From Proteus mirabilis ATCC 29906 (GTDB taxonomy: Bacteria; Pseudomonadota; Gammaproteobacteria; Enterobacterales; Enterobacteriaceae), in assembly GCF_000160755.1 (NCBI RefSeq), contig NZ_GG668576.1, forward strand, positions 196,237-260,236: a DNA stretch of 64,000 nucleotides. The letters are read 5' to 3'. The notes under the pieces were generated by a model. That model worked only from the letters and a program-made list of their open reading frames with translations. It was not told the origin of the DNA and did not search any database. The translations under genes and the position numbers were made by a program. Positions 1 to 9,381 of this stretch are shown here, piece after piece. Position 1 is the first letter of the stretch. Every line of letters begins with the position of its first letter.

Positions 1-37
1 ATTTTGGCGCAATATCCTTAATATCACGTTATATTAA

Positions 38-72
38 TTCAGGCTAAAGAGTAATTATTTAGCCTGAAATTT
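38..72 (+). terminator. Probable intrinsic terminator of a gene left of the window
   Basis: A perfect 10-bp inverted repeat (TTCAGGCTAA at 38-47, TTAGCCTGAA at 59-68) is followed by a short T-rich tail on the plus strand. It probably ends a plus-strand transcript that starts outside the window. Positions 73-212 hold nothing I can recognise. Confidence 0.5.
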
Positions 73-212
73 TCTCAAACCCAATATGAGTTTCTATCAT
101 CCTTCTATCATCCAATAAATAGCAACTCCAACTTATTATTAATGAATGTTTAAAATAGCAACAATATATAGCGCTATTTGCACATTTGTATTCAGCCAGT
201 TTATATATAATT

Positions 213-261
213 AAAAACACAGAGCCAAGCAAATATGTGATAGTTTATAGCTGGCTCTGTG
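213..261 (-). terminator. Intrinsic terminator of the minCDE operon
   Basis: A perfect 10-bp stem (CACAGAGCCA at 218-227, TGGCTCTGTG at 252-261) is followed, read on the minus strand, by a run of five T. It lies about 35 bases beyond the minE stop codon, as expected for the end of the minC-minD-minE transcript. Confidence 0.7.
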
Positions 262-294
262 GATCATTAGCTTATATCAGCGAATTAAATATGA

Positions 295-564
295 TCACTT
301 AGGTGATTCTTCATTTTCAGGTAATGTCACATTTAATTCTAGTACGGAGATATCATCGCCTTTCTGCTCAAACTGAACAGATAGCATATCGGGATCTATC
401 TGCACATACTTACAGATAACACCTAATAAATCTCTTTTCATATCAGGTAAATAAGCTGGCTCAGTATCGCCACGTCGACGCTCTGCTACGATAATTTGTA
501 GGCGCTCCTTGGCAATATTTGCTGTCGACTTTTTACGCGACAGAAAAAAATCTAATAAAGCCAT
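295..564 (-). CDS. minE: Cell division topological specificity factor MinE
   Basis: MinE is the spatial regulator of the Min system. It stimulates the MinD ATPase and makes MinCD oscillate from pole to pole, so that the Z ring forms at midcell. The 89-residue length is normal. The N-terminal part (about residues 1-35, starting [12 protein letters not shown]) is the membrane-sensing and MinD-binding region, and the rest is the topological specificity domain. It is the last gene of the minC-minD-minE operon and begins 3 bases after the minD stop, so translation is probably coupled. Confidence 0.97.
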   Translation of the reverse strand: MALLDFFLSRKKSTANIAKERLQIIVAERRRGDTEPAYLPDMKRDLLGVICKYVQIDPDMLSVQFEQKGDDISVLELNVTLPENEESPK

Positions 565-567
565 CTT

Positions 568-1380
568 TTACCCCCCAAAAAGGCGTTTTAGGAAGCCTTT
601 TTTCTCTTCTTCAATAAAACGGAATGGATGTTCTTCACCTAATAAACGATTTACTGTATCTAAATAAGCTTTACCTGCATCAGATTCACTATCAAGAATA
701 ACAGGCTCACCTTGGTTTGATGAACGTAAAACGGATTGATCTTCTGGAATAACACCCAGCAGTGGAATACATAAAATTTCTAGCACATCTTCCATACTTA
801 ACATATCACCACGGCTTACTCGGCCTGGATTATAGCGTGTTAATAGAAGATGTTCTTTAATAGGATCTTCGCCTCGTTCAGCGCGACGTGATTTAGAGGC
901 TAAAATACCTAAAATACGGTCTGAGTCACGTACAGAGGAGACTTCTGGGTTGGTGGTGATAATGGCTTCATCTGCAAAATAGAGTGCCATAAGTGCGCCA
1001 CTTTCAATCCCTGCAGGTGAATCACAAATAATAAAATCAAAACCCATTTCATCCAGTTCATCTAACACTTGCTCTACACCATCACGGGTTAAAGCGTCTT
1101 TATCTCTTGTTTGTGAAGCAGGGAGGATATAAAGGTTTTCTGTACGTTTATCTTTAATCAGGGCTTGATTTAAAGTAGCATCACCTTGAATAACATTAAC
1201 AAAGTCATAAACGACTCTACGCTCACAACCCATAATTAGGTCAAGATTACGTAACCCGATATCAAAGTCGATAACAACCGTTTTATGCCCTTTTTGAGCG
1301 AGGCCGGTAGAAATGGCCGCGCTGGAAGTTGTTTTACCAACCCCACCTTTACCTGACGTAACAACAATAATGCGTGCCAT
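568..1380 (-). CDS. minD: Septum site-determining ATPase MinD
   Basis: MinD is a membrane-associated P-loop ATPase of the ParA/MinD family that recruits MinC to the membrane and is released by MinE. The deviant Walker A motif GKGGVGKTT is at residues 10-18 with the signature lysine K11. The C-terminal amphipathic membrane-targeting helix (about 257-270, ending KRLFGG) is intact. Length (270 aa) equals that of the enterobacterial protein. It lies between minC and minE in one minus-strand operon with very short gaps. Confidence 0.98.
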   Translation of the reverse strand: MARIIVVTSGKGGVGKTTSSAAISTGLAQKGHKTVVIDFDIGLRNLDLIMGCERRVVYDFVNVIQGDATLNQALIKDKRTENLYILPASQTRDKDALTRDGVEQVLDELDEMGFDFIICDSPAGIESGALMALYFADEAIITTNPEVSSVRDSDRILGILASKSRRAERGEDPIKEHLLLTRYNPGRVSRGDMLSMEDVLEILCIPLLGVIPEDQSVLRSSNQGEPVILDSESDAGKAYLDTVNRLLGEEHPFRFIEEEKKGFLKRLFGG

Positions 1381-1402
1381 GGAGTGATTCCTTGTCGATG
1401 CT

Positions 1403-2104
1403 CTAAATTAAGTTCTCGATTGTTAATTCATTCTCTTGCAAACTAAGTTGGACTGATTTGCCAACAAAATCTGTAGGAATTTGGTCGCTTAGCCAATATT
1501 GACCAGCAATGGAAACTAGTTCTGCAGATAAATGTGTACAAAAAATATGGCTCTCTTGGTCGCCTGATGCTCCGGCAAGAACCCGTCCACGCAATACACC
1601 ATAAATATGTACATTACCGTCTGCGATTAATTCAGCGCCAGCACTGACATTGCTTAACACGACTAAATCGCTATTTGGTGCGTAAATACGTTGCCCTGAA
1701 CGCACTGGTGTATGAATGATTTTGGTTTTTTGTCGTACATTTATCGGTACTTCATTCGTTTTATCGTTATTTGCCTGAGCTGCTGGCTTAGTTATTTTAC
1801 CTTCATTTAGAATAGGTAACTGTGCGGCAATTATCGCTTCTTTTTGTTGAGCGTCATGACTACCACTAATTCCCACAACACGTAAGCCAGCATCTTCTAC
1901 TATTCGCCTCAGTTTTTTAAAATCAATCGTTTGATCTGCGATAGCAGAGACATTGATAACAACAGGCGCATTTTTCAGAAATTGAGGCGCTTGGGCAATT
2001 TTATCTGAAATAGCCTGACGAATAACCTTCGGTGATCCATCATTTAAATGAAGTACCGAGAGGGTAAAATTACTGCCTTTTAACTCAATGGGCGTGTTTG
2101 ACAT
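1403..2104 (-). CDS. minC: Septum site-determining protein MinC
   Basis: MinC is the FtsZ polymerisation inhibitor carried to the membrane by MinD. At 233 aa it has the usual two parts: an N-terminal FtsZ-antagonising domain (about 1-105), a variable linker, and a C-terminal beta-helical MinD-binding and dimerisation domain (about 130-233, with the [10 protein letters not shown] and [10 protein letters not shown] segments). It is the first gene of the min operon and is transcribed divergently from ycgL. Their shared promoter region is 2105-2231. Confidence 0.97.
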   Translation of the reverse strand: MSNTPIELKGSNFTLSVLHLNDGSPKVIRQAISDKIAQAPQFLKNAPVVINVSAIADQTIDFKKLRRIVEDAGLRVVGISGSHDAQQKEAIIAAQLPILNEGKITKPAAQANNDKTNEVPINVRQKTKIIHTPVRSGQRIYAPNSDLVVLSNVSAGAELIADGNVHIYGVLRGRVLAGASGDQESHIFCTHLSAELVSIAGQYWLSDQIPTDFVGKSVQLSLQENELTIENLI

Positions 2105-2231
2105 CTATCTGACTCAGTAAATTTTCTATAATCTGGCACAAAAAACCAGAGACGATATTACGAAATTATATAAGCATGTTATATTTACTAAAATATTCAG
2201 GCAAGTCGCTTATTTTAATAATTAGAGTTTA

Positions 2232-2525
2232 ATGAAAATGATTTGTGCAATTTACCGTAGTACCAAGCGTGATCAAACTTATTTATACATCGAAAAAAAA
2301 GATGATTTCTCTCGAATTCCTGAGGAATTATTACAAAGTTTTGGTGAACCACAGTTTGCAATGTTGCTAGATCTCGCGCAAAGACAGCGTTTAGCGAATG
2401 CAGACATAGAAAAAGTCAAACAAGCGTTGACTGACCAAGGTTTTTATCTACAAGTGCCACCTCCCGTCGAAAGTATGTTAAATGCTTATTTAGATGAATT
2501 AAAAAATTCAGAAAAAACTGAATAA
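2232..2525 (+). CDS. ycgL: YcgL domain protein, conserved, unknown function
   Basis: A 97-residue small protein of the YcgL family, known from gammaproteobacteria. The typical N-terminal pattern ([28 protein letters not shown] split by short variable stretches) and the ending near [12 protein letters not shown] are visible. There is no signal peptide or membrane helix, so it is probably cytosolic. It starts a plus-strand run next to minC, the same neighbourhood as in Escherichia coli (minC / ycgL / ycgM / ycgN). Its molecular role is not established. Confidence 0.92.
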   Translation: MKMICAIYRSTKRDQTYLYIEKKDDFSRIPEELLQSFGEPQFAMLLDLAQRQRLANADIEKVKQALTDQGFYLQVPPPVESMLNAYLDELKNSEKTE

Positions 2526-2549
2526 ATCATCGAGATAAAAGGAGCATAA

Positions 2550-3677
2550 ATGTTCAAATATTCGTTCATCGCGGTGATTGTTTCTACTGTTTTGCTATCT
2601 GCTTGTGCAGATAGCCATCAGAAGAGTGCAGAAAAAAAACCTGTAACAAGTGAAATTGCCGATATTACGACATCAGCACCGGCTCGCTGGAAACAGATTG
2701 ATGTTGCCTCACTTGAACAGGCGTTTCCAAAACAGTCACGGACACCTGCACAATTTCCTGCTTATGTAGATGCTTTAAAACAAAAAGCGGCTGAATTGGG
2801 TTATAAACCTGAAACTATCAATTTTGCCTTTTCGGAAATTCACTTTATTGACAGAGTGGTGAAATCAGACCGTAATCAGCCAGAAAAGAAAATTACTTTA
2901 GATGTGTATTTACCTCGAGTGGTGACGAAAGGACGTATCGCAGAAGGGGCGAAACTTTATCAAGCTAACCAACAAACCCTAGCGCAGATCAGCAATCAAT
3001 ATGATGTGCCTGCAAATTATATTGTTGCCTTATGGGGATTAGAAAGTGGTTTTGGTCGAGTACAAGGAAAAGAAGATGTTATCTCAGCACTGGCCACATT
3101 AGCTTTTGAAGGTCGCCGTGAGGCCTTGTTTAGTCGCCAATTAATGGCCGCACTTGAGATAATCGAAAATGGACATTTACCTGTAGGCCAGCGTTTAAAA
3201 GGCTCTTGGGCAGGCGCAATGGGGCAGACACAGTTTATGCCATCTTCATTTTTGACTTACGCTGCTGATGGCAATGGTGATGGCAACATTGATATATGGA
3301 ATAGCCGTGAAGATGCGTTTGCTTCAGCCGCTAATTATTTAGCAACCGAGGGATGGCAACGCGATCTCCCTTGGGGGGAACAAGTCAGTTTACCTGCTAA
3401 TTTTAATCAACAGTTGGAAGGTATAAAAACAGAGCAACAAAAAACGGTCGCACAATGGAAGGCGCTAGGGGTGCAATTACCCGCTAATAGCCAATTAAGT
3501 GATGATATGAAGGTATGGCTGATAATTCCTGATGATGATTTGCATAGAAGTTATTTAGTCACCCAAAATTTCCGTACTATCATGCATTGGAATAGCTCTT
3601 ACTTTTTTGCTTTGAGCATTGTGACGATGGCTGATGGCGTTGCCAATAAAATAAATACACTGCCAACTCAACACTAA
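2550..3677 (+). CDS. Lytic murein transglycosylase lipoprotein, MltB/SLT_2 family
   Basis: Predicted outer-membrane lipoprotein that cleaves the glycan strand of peptidoglycan. The signal peptide ends in a lipobox (LLSAC, Cys at about residue 19). The SLT_2 catalytic domain spans roughly 50-350. The catalytic Glu is E165 in the segment ALWGLESGFGR. Other family hallmarks are GSWAGAMGQTQFMPSSF and the DGNGDGNIDIWN stretch. A good ribosome binding site (AAAGGAG) precedes the ATG. It lies 24 bases after ycgL and ahead of ycgM, where E. coli has no such gene. The best-known relative is MltB, but this is a paralogue, so I give no symbol. Confidence 0.9.
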   Translation: MFKYSFIAVIVSTVLLSACADSHQKSAEKKPVTSEIADITTSAPARWKQIDVASLEQAFPKQSRTPAQFPAYVDALKQKAAELGYKPETINFAFSEIHFIDRVVKSDRNQPEKKITLDVYLPRVVTKGRIAEGAKLYQANQQTLAQISNQYDVPANYIVALWGLESGFGRVQGKEDVISALATLAFEGRREALFSRQLMAALEIIENGHLPVGQRLKGSWAGAMGQTQFMPSSFLTYAADGNGDGNIDIWNSREDAFASAANYLATEGWQRDLPWGEQVSLPANFNQQLEGIKTEQQKTVAQWKALGVQLPANSQLSDDMKVWLIIPDDDLHRSYLVTQNFRTIMHWNSSYFFALSIVTMADGVANKINTLPTQH

Positions 3678-3730
3678 ATCACGTTAGCAGTGACATAAAA
3701 CACAGCGATTTACCTAATAAGGAAAATATT

Positions 3731-4387
3731 ATGTATCAACATAGAGATTGGGAAGGTTCGTTGCTTGATTTTCCTGTTAATAAAGTGATTTGTGTGGGCA
3801 GTAATTATGCAAACCACATAAAAGAGATGGGCTCGGTGCGCTCTGAAGAGCCGGTTATCTTTATTAAACCAGAAACGGCGATGTGTGATATTCGCCAACC
3901 TATTGCGATCCCCAAAGAGATGGGGGCGGTGCATCATGAAATAGAGTTAGCGGTATTAATTGGTCAGCCACTGAAACAAGCCAATGAAGATAGGGTTGAT
4001 CGTGCTATTGCTGGTTTTGGTGTTGGTTTAGATCTCACTTTACGTGATTTACAAAGTCAATTAAAAAAAGCGGGACAACCTTGGGAGAAAAGTAAAGCGT
4101 TTGATGGTTCAGCGCCTTTGTCGGGATTTATTCCGGTGAACTCTTTTGGTGATCCCCAAAATGTTGACTTAATGTTGAAAGTTAATGGTGAAATTCGTCA
4201 GCAAGGCAACAGTCGTGATATGCTAACGCCTGTTTTACCCCTTATCAGTTATATGTCGCGCTTTTTTACCCTTCGCCCAGGTGATGTCATTTTAACGGGA
4301 ACACCTGAAGGTGTCGGTCCCTTAGCATCGGGTGATATGTTGGTATTAAGTGTCAATGAACATCAGCTGACCACACGGGTTATTTAA
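3731..4387 (+). CDS. ycgM: Fumarylacetoacetate hydrolase family protein YcgM
   Basis: Member of the FAH superfamily (218 aa), whose members are metal-dependent hydrolases, decarboxylases or isomerases of small keto acids. The N-terminal IVCVGSNYANHIKEMG-like segment, IKPETA, the acidic metal ligands around HHEIELAVLIG, and the GDVILTGTPEGVGP motif are all present, so the fold and metal site look intact. It belongs to the ycgL-ycgM-ycgN neighbourhood. The physiological substrate cannot be read from the sequence; oxaloacetate tautomerase or acylpyruvase activity is known in close relatives. Confidence 0.92.
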   Translation: MYQHRDWEGSLLDFPVNKVICVGSNYANHIKEMGSVRSEEPVIFIKPETAMCDIRQPIAIPKEMGAVHHEIELAVLIGQPLKQANEDRVDRAIAGFGVGLDLTLRDLQSQLKKAGQPWEKSKAFDGSAPLSGFIPVNSFGDPQNVDLMLKVNGEIRQQGNSRDMLTPVLPLISYMSRFFTLRPGDVILTGTPEGVGPLASGDMLVLSVNEHQLTTRVI

Positions 4388-4420
4388 TAATATGATGAGC
4401 AATAAGGTAATAACGTAGAG

Positions 4421-4864
4421 ATGACACAGGCTTTTTGGCAGACAAAAACTTTGGATGAAATGAGTGATGATGAGTGGGAATCGTTATGTGACGGGTGTGG
4501 GCAGTGCTGTTTACACAAGTTAATGGATGATGATACTGATGAGATCTATTTTACTAACGTCGCTTGTAATCAGTTAAATATTAAAACCTGCCAATGCAGT
4601 AACTATGAAGATCGTTTTCGTTATGAGCCTGATTGTATCAAACTCACGCGATATAATTTGCCGACGTTTGAATGGTTACCGATGACTTGTGCTTATCGCT
4701 TATTAGCAGAAGGGAAGCCTTTAGCGGATTGGCATCCCCTTATTGCAGGTAATAAAGCAAAAATGCATCAAGGTAATATCTCAGTAAGATATATTGCTGT
4801 TCCTGAAGTGGAAGTTGAAGACTGGGAAGATCATATTCTTAATCGCCCCAAAGGACGCGGTTAA
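4421..4864 (+). CDS. ycgN: YcgN/YkgJ family cysteine-cluster protein (UPF0260)
   Basis: A 147-residue cytosolic protein with many cysteines. CDGCGQCC near residues 23-30 and further Cys in [15 protein letters not shown] and TCAY resemble the zinc/iron chelate-binding YkgJ family. The C-terminus ends in a conserved-looking basic segment (NRPKGRG). It follows ycgM by 33 bases and ends the plus-strand run. A bidirectional terminator lies just after it. Function unknown. Confidence 0.9.
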   Translation: MTQAFWQTKTLDEMSDDEWESLCDGCGQCCLHKLMDDDTDEIYFTNVACNQLNIKTCQCSNYEDRFRYEPDCIKLTRYNLPTFEWLPMTCAYRLLAEGKPLADWHPLIAGNKAKMHQGNISVRYIAVPEVEVEDWEDHILNRPKGRG

Positions 4865-4870
4865 TATTGC

Positions 4871-4901
4871 GCTCTCCCTTTGTGTTACACAGAGGGAGAG
4901 C
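4871..4901. terminator. Bidirectional terminator between ycgN and fetB
   Basis: A 9-bp stem (GCTCTCCCT at 4871-4879 with AGGGAGAGC at 4893-4901) lies between two convergent genes, with a T-rich tail on the plus side and a weaker T-containing tail on the minus side. Confidence 0.65.
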
Positions 4902-4908
4902 CATTATT

Positions 4909-5679
4909 TTATTGATTAAACGTCATTAATTGATGGCGTTGATTAAAGAATTTCTTATAGGTTAAATAGCAAGCAATAATTGTTGAAATACTGGCGGTTG
5001 CCATCAACATAAAGGTGACCATAATTTGGTATTTAACCGCTTGTAGTGGATCAACACCGGCAAAAATTAATCCAGACATCATTCCAGGTAAGCTTACAAT
5101 CCCCACTGTCTTGGCTGCGTCAACGGTCGGAATTAACGACGATTTAATACTATCTCGAATAATAGCCATTGAAGCAATTTTAGGGGTTGCCCCCAAACTT
5201 AACATTTCTTGGATCTGTTGTTGATGATTTTCAAAACGTTGCCCAAGCTGATTATAACAAAGTCCGGTCGCAATCATTGCATTCCCCGCGATCATACCGG
5301 TAATAGGAATAATTTGGATAGGGGTAAAGGCAATAGCATGAGTAAAAAGTAAAATACTTAAGGTGAGCAATGCCCCTGTGGTAATAGCGACAAACGAGAT
5401 AATAAAAATATCTTTAACGTATTTACTGCGTTTTTTAGCATTATAGGCAGCGTTATAACAGATAAATAAGACCATTAGAAATGTAAGGATAATATGGTCG
5501 ACGTCGAAAATATAAGTTAATACGTAGCCAACAATAAAGAGTTGAATTATCGCTCGGGCGGTACTCCAAATAATATCTTTCTCTAATGAAAGTTTCTCTT
5601 TTCGGCTAATAAATATAGCCACTAAGACCAGTAACAGAGAAAAAATAAGAGATTCATTACTGATTGTATGTTCGTTCAT
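4909..5679 (-). CDS. fetB: FetB-type ABC exporter membrane subunit
   Basis: Polytopic inner-membrane protein of the FetB/YbbM (UPF0014) family, 256 aa with about seven hydrophobic segments. The family signature around LSLGATPKIAS and AAKTVGIVSLPGMMSGLIFAG is clear. In E. coli FetAB is an iron exporter that raises resistance to oxidative stress. The gene follows its ATPase partner (5745-6395) on the same strand, with a gap of about 65 bases. The metal specificity here is an inference from homology. Confidence 0.9.
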   Translation of the reverse strand: MNEHTISNESLIFSLLLVLVAIFISRKEKLSLEKDIIWSTARAIIQLFIVGYVLTYIFDVDHIILTFLMVLFICYNAAYNAKKRSKYVKDIFIISFVAITTGALLTLSILLFTHAIAFTPIQIIPITGMIAGNAMIATGLCYNQLGQRFENHQQQIQEMLSLGATPKIASMAIIRDSIKSSLIPTVDAAKTVGIVSLPGMMSGLIFAGVDPLQAVKYQIMVTFMLMATASISTIIACYLTYKKFFNQRHQLMTFNQ

Positions 5680-5744
5680 AATAATTTATTTGCTCACTGC
5701 TCAATAAAGTTAAAACTAAGGGGGTAATGGAAGTCAACCTAACC

Positions 5745-6395
5745 TTAATTGTTCATATGACTCGGTAAGTGGATCACATCATCGGCATGTTTGATTTCAT
5801 TTTGATCGTGAGTTACCCATAATGCAGCGATTTTTTGCTCTTTGACATAATGATGGATAAGCTCATTGACTTTTATTTTATTGTCTTCATCAAGAGCACT
5901 AGTAATTTCATCAAGCAATAACACTTTAGGCAAAAACTGTAGGTTACGGATAAGTGAGATACGCTGTTTTTCACCACCAGAAAGTTCATTAATACCTTTA
6001 TTTAAAATCTCATTGGGCAAATTAAAGTAATCTAAATCTTTCGCTAATTTCTTCTCATCAACGGCGATTTTGCGTAGTAAATAAGGAAATTTAAGATTGT
6101 CATAAACCGTTTCACCAAATAACATCGGGGTTTGAGTACAATACGAAACTTGTTGTCGGTATTGTTCAGGAGAAAGGGTTAAGTAGTCTTTTCCGTCAAA
6201 GAAAAGTGTGCCACTTGTCGGTGATAATAAAGAGGCAATGATTTTTAATAACGTACTTTTTCCACAGCCAGAAGGGCCTGTAATCAATTTAAATTCAGAA
6301 GGTTGTAGTGAGAAAGTCACATTATCTAGAATAATTTTGCTATCGAGTTGAAAGCCAATTTTTTCCAGACATAGTAGTGCGCGATTATTGTTCAT
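5745..6395 (-). CDS. fetA: FetA-type ABC exporter ATP-binding subunit
   Basis: ABC ATPase partner of the downstream FetB-like permease. From the chosen start, Walker A (GPSGCGKST) is at residues 40-48, followed by the signature LSGGEKQR, Walker B VLLLDEITSALD and a switch histidine in VTHDQNE. I start at the ATG at 6395 because it is preceded by AGGATC at good spacing. The frame could extend five codons upstream to 6410, where no ribosome binding site is visible. The gene pair has the same order as E. coli fetA-fetB. Confidence 0.9.
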   Translation of the reverse strand: MNNNRALLCLEKIGFQLDSKIILDNVTFSLQPSEFKLITGPSGCGKSTLLKIIASLLSPTSGTLFFDGKDYLTLSPEQYRQQVSYCTQTPMLFGETVYDNLKFPYLLRKIAVDEKKLAKDLDYFNLPNEILNKGINELSGGEKQRISLIRNLQFLPKVLLLDEITSALDEDNKIKVNELIHHYVKEQKIAALWVTHDQNEIKHADDVIHLPSHMNN

Positions 6396-6686
6396 TCTGA
6401 TCCTATACATCTAGAAGAGAGAAGTTATCACTATTATACAAGGTTAATTGTTTAATGATCCTGTTCCATATCAGTGATCTGATAACAAGATTTAACTTAA
6501 GTATAAGAGCATAAAGGTGTGATGATAAATTGCTTTTCTCTATCACTACTATCAGTCAATCAATATTAAATAGCCAATAGGGGAAACAGAAAGATAACGC
6601 AGCATAAAAGATTAAGCATGATAAAATAGGCCTAATCATCAGCTCGTAAAATTATCTTAATATAATAAGTCAAGATAGGATGAATG

Positions 6687-7610
6687 TTATTTATTATATT
6701 GCGCATACCATTGCTGTATATCTTGAACGACTTTTCCGGTTAATCGCTCACCTTGTTGATTATAAAAACCATGATTTAATTTATCATATTTAATAAATGT
6801 CACATTAGGTTGCGTTATCTCTTGAGATAATTGATGGAATGCAGCCATATCTACATTGATATCATCTAATGTTTGAACAATTAATACCGGAGTTTGCGTG
6901 TTGCGCTTAATCACCTCAAGTAGATCAATAGCAAGATATTGTTGCCACCATAATTTGCTATGTTCACTAACAAATTGCTCATCACCAATTTGATTCGTTA
7001 TTATTGCATTAGCGAGTTGTTGAAAGCTATTTATTGCTTCTTCCACATGCTCTTTAGGTGTTGTATTGCGTATATTGTACAGTACATCATCAAGGAAAAA
7101 ACGACCACCGCCATTTAATGCGATTGCAGCGCTAATATCATGACGTTCAGCAACAACTAAATGAACCATTGTTGCGCCTTCACTTCCTCCAAGTAATACA
7201 ATATTGGTGTAATTAGGGGATAATTTATCTAGCACTGCTAAATAATCAGCAAGTCTTTGGTTAGGATTATCATGTAGTTTATAGTTTTTAGGGCAATCTT
7301 CTCTTTCACCATTATCGTCGGAATAAGTCAATTGTGCTGTAATACCATACTTTTCAACCATTAAAACATCACTACTCGGTAGCCATCTACCAAAGGTTTC
7401 TTGAATAAAAGTATTATTTTTTATGCTATTACAGTCAGAACCTTGCATTAAAACTAACAGTGTTTTGTTATGTTCAGCTTGTTTATCTAGATAATAAATC
7501 AGTTCGCTATTATCTTGGCGAATCAGTTTATGTGTGCTTATTTCTGCGTAGCTTGATGTTATTGATGATACTAAGAAAGTGGTGCAGAGCAACAAAGAAC
7601 AAATACGCAT
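6687..7610 (-). CDS. Secreted alpha/beta hydrolase
   Basis: A 307-residue protein with a clear Sec signal peptide (about residues 1-22, ending SSYA). The rest is an alpha/beta hydrolase fold. The nucleophile elbow is GGSEGA (Ser near residue 143), an acid is likely in QTLDDINVD, and the catalytic His is in KLNHGFYN near the C-terminus. The segment LLVLMQGSDCNS resembles an oxyanion-hole strand. An AAGG ribosome binding site precedes the ATG. It is a lone minus-strand gene, and the substrate is unknown. Confidence 0.75.
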   Translation of the reverse strand: MRICSLLLCTTFLVSSITSSYAEISTHKLIRQDNSELIYYLDKQAEHNKTLLVLMQGSDCNSIKNNTFIQETFGRWLPSSDVLMVEKYGITAQLTYSDDNGEREDCPKNYKLHDNPNQRLADYLAVLDKLSPNYTNIVLLGGSEGATMVHLVVAERHDISAAIALNGGGRFFLDDVLYNIRNTTPKEHVEEAINSFQQLANAIITNQIGDEQFVSEHSKLWWQQYLAIDLLEVIKRNTQTPVLIVQTLDDINVDMAAFHQLSQEITQPNVTFIKYDKLNHGFYNQQGERLTGKVVQDIQQWYAQYNK

Positions 7611-7728
7611 AGAACAACCTTATTAACCAAGGGAGGGTGAGAGAGAAGGATGGCTAAATAATCCATCAAGACGGTTAATTAGCCATATCAATAAACTGAA
7701 AGTCAAGTCGTTAAGTACTTATTACTGA

Positions 7729-8643
7729 TTAATGAATTGGAACGTAATAATCAATTTCCAGTGTTTTTGGTAGTTCCATAATGTCGCTATCTGTTTCTAT
7801 ACAAATGTAGTTTTCAATATCTGGCCCTAAACGACGACATAACCCCAAAGCCGGTAAAGTATAAAAGTAGATCTTGATGGCAAATTGTTTATATTCTTCT
7901 AACGTGCCTTTAAATTGGAAACGAACATAACGCCCGCCTGCAATCGCTTTTTTTCTAAAACCACGGGGTCTGGTAAAGTGATCTAAATTGTTTAGGCCAA
8001 TTTCATAATCAATCTGGATCTTATCTTTACGTAATGTATTTGGCTGATAAGAAATTAACACACTACTTTCCGTAAAGTTTTTATCTGTGTACAACAGAAA
8101 ATCATTCCAAAACTGATGACGAATATCTTCATGTAGCTTGCCAATATCCTCGATAGAGCAAAAGTATTGGTATTGAATAACATAAAGAAAGCTTTCAGGT
8201 AGCTCGATAATATTTGGAATAGGGAGGTCGGTAACTTCAAAATTGATGGGGGGCTGAAAATTGTCGCTACACAACACATCAACTTTACGGTATTCCGAAG
8301 GAGTAACGCCAAAAACAGCTTTAAAGCGGCGTGTAAAAGATTGCTGCGAATCAAATTGATAGCGTAGTGCGATAGTTAATACCGGAAGTTTAGTTAAGCG
8401 CAATTCAGTGGCGGCTTTGGTCAGTCGTCTACCACGAATATAAGAGGCTAATGTTAAGCCCGTTGCTTGCTTAAACACCCGTTGTAAATGCCATTTTGTA
8501 TAACCTGATTTTATCGCAACATCATCAAGTAATAACGGCTTTTCTAGATTTACCTCGATCCAGAGCAGAAGTTCTTTAATCACTTCTATATTAAACGAAG
8601 ATAAAGAATTGGAAGGGATAAGTCCATTGAACTGAGATGACAT
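7729..8643 (-). CDS. AraC family regulator with C-terminal GyrI-like domain (Rob/MarA-related)
   Basis: The N-terminal part (about 15-120) is a double helix-turn-helix AraC DNA-binding domain with the MarA/SoxS/Rob-like pattern WIEVNLEKPLLLDDVA, SGYTKWHLQRVFK and ALRYQFDSQQSFTRRFK. The C-terminal part (about 130-304) looks like the effector-binding domain seen in Rob and GyrI, ending LEIDYYVPI. I prefer the ATG at 8643 because AGGA lies 8 bases upstream. The longer frame to 8682 would run into the divergent TetR promoter. The target genes are unknown; multidrug or stress genes are plausible by family. Confidence 0.85.
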   Translation of the reverse strand: MSSQFNGLIPSNSLSSFNIEVIKELLLWIEVNLEKPLLLDDVAIKSGYTKWHLQRVFKQATGLTLASYIRGRRLTKAATELRLTKLPVLTIALRYQFDSQQSFTRRFKAVFGVTPSEYRKVDVLCSDNFQPPINFEVTDLPIPNIIELPESFLYVIQYQYFCSIEDIGKLHEDIRHQFWNDFLLYTDKNFTESSVLISYQPNTLRKDKIQIDYEIGLNNLDHFTRPRGFRKKAIAGGRYVRFQFKGTLEEYKQFAIKIYFYTLPALGLCRRLGPDIENYICIETDSDIMELPKTLEIDYYVPIH

Positions 8644-8689
8644 GATGATTTCCTGAAAAGATATTTTGTTCAGTTTACACAAAACTGAT

Positions 8690-8729
8690 ACCCATATATT
8701 ATTACATACTTATGGTATGTTTTATGGGT
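8690..8729. promoter_or_regulatory. Nested palindromes between araC-type and tetR-type genes, candidate operator
   Basis: In the gap between the divergent regulators an inner inverted repeat (ACATAC 8704-8709 / GTATGT 8715-8720) sits inside an outer one (ACCCATA 8690-8696 / TATGGGT 8723-8729), with almost the same centre. This is typical of a TetR dimer operator and would control both genes. Confidence 0.5.
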
Positions 8730-8737
8730 TTTTTATC

Positions 8738-9361
8738 ATGAAATTAAAATCACGGCAACAAGAGAATTCAGAACAAACACGCTTAGCTTTACTTGAAGCT
8801 GGACAATATCTCTTTGTAAATCAATGCTATTATGATGTTTCCATTGATGAAATATCACGTTATGCAAGGGTTACTAAAGGGGCGTTTTATCATCACTTTA
8901 GTAATAAAAAAGCCCTTTTGAGAGAGTGTTATTTACTGCAAGTTAAGCATGCTGTTCAAAAATTAGATGAAGTGCCTACTTATGATGATAAATGGCAAGA
9001 GCTAACGGCGCTCTTCTCTCTTTGTGTTGACCATATTTATCAGTGTAAAAACGAGTTAATTCCCTTACAAGAAGTTATCTCGGTATTAGGTTGGAAAGAG
9101 TGGGAAGAGATTGACGCCAACATTCTTATTCCTCGTATCCAACACTGTGTTGATATACTCTTTGCTGAAAAACAGATCTGTGCTTATTCACCGGCTATTG
9201 TGGTGAATTTAATTTATGGTTTTATTACTCATATTGCTATCAATCTAAAAAATGAAGCGTCATTGCCGAAAGAGGCATGTAGTGATTTTAAAGCTATTTT
9301 TGCTGATTTTTTAATCGGGGTAAAACAAGCATCACCACAGCGTCATCAACATAGGGTATAA
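8738..9361 (+). CDS. TetR/AcrR family transcriptional regulator
   Basis: The N-terminal helix-turn-helix of the TetR family is clear. ALLEAGQYLFV is followed by VSIDEISRYARVTKGAFYHHF and SNKKALLRECY (about residues 15-65). The remaining 140 residues are the variable ligand-binding domain. The ATG at 8738 places the start just downstream of the palindromic operator. An in-frame ATG at 8717 lies inside that operator, so both are possible. The gene is divergent from the AraC-type gene and is followed directly by a palindromic terminator. Ligand and regulon are unknown. Confidence 0.85.
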   Translation: MKLKSRQQENSEQTRLALLEAGQYLFVNQCYYDVSIDEISRYARVTKGAFYHHFSNKKALLRECYLLQVKHAVQKLDEVPTYDDKWQELTALFSLCVDHIYQCKNELIPLQEVISVLGWKEWEEIDANILIPRIQHCVDILFAEKQICAYSPAIVVNLIYGFITHIAINLKNEASLPKEACSDFKAIFADFLIGVKQASPQRHQHRV

Positions 9362-9381
9362 AGAGGTATTAAAATACCTCT
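9362..9381. terminator. 20-bp perfect palindrome directly after the tetR-type stop
   Basis: AGAGGTATT at 9362-9370 pairs with AATACCTCT at 9373-9381. It begins at the stop codon of the TetR gene. There is no strong T tract, so it could also stabilise the mRNA end. The AT-rich stretch 9382-9849 contains no gene I can support. Confidence 0.45.
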
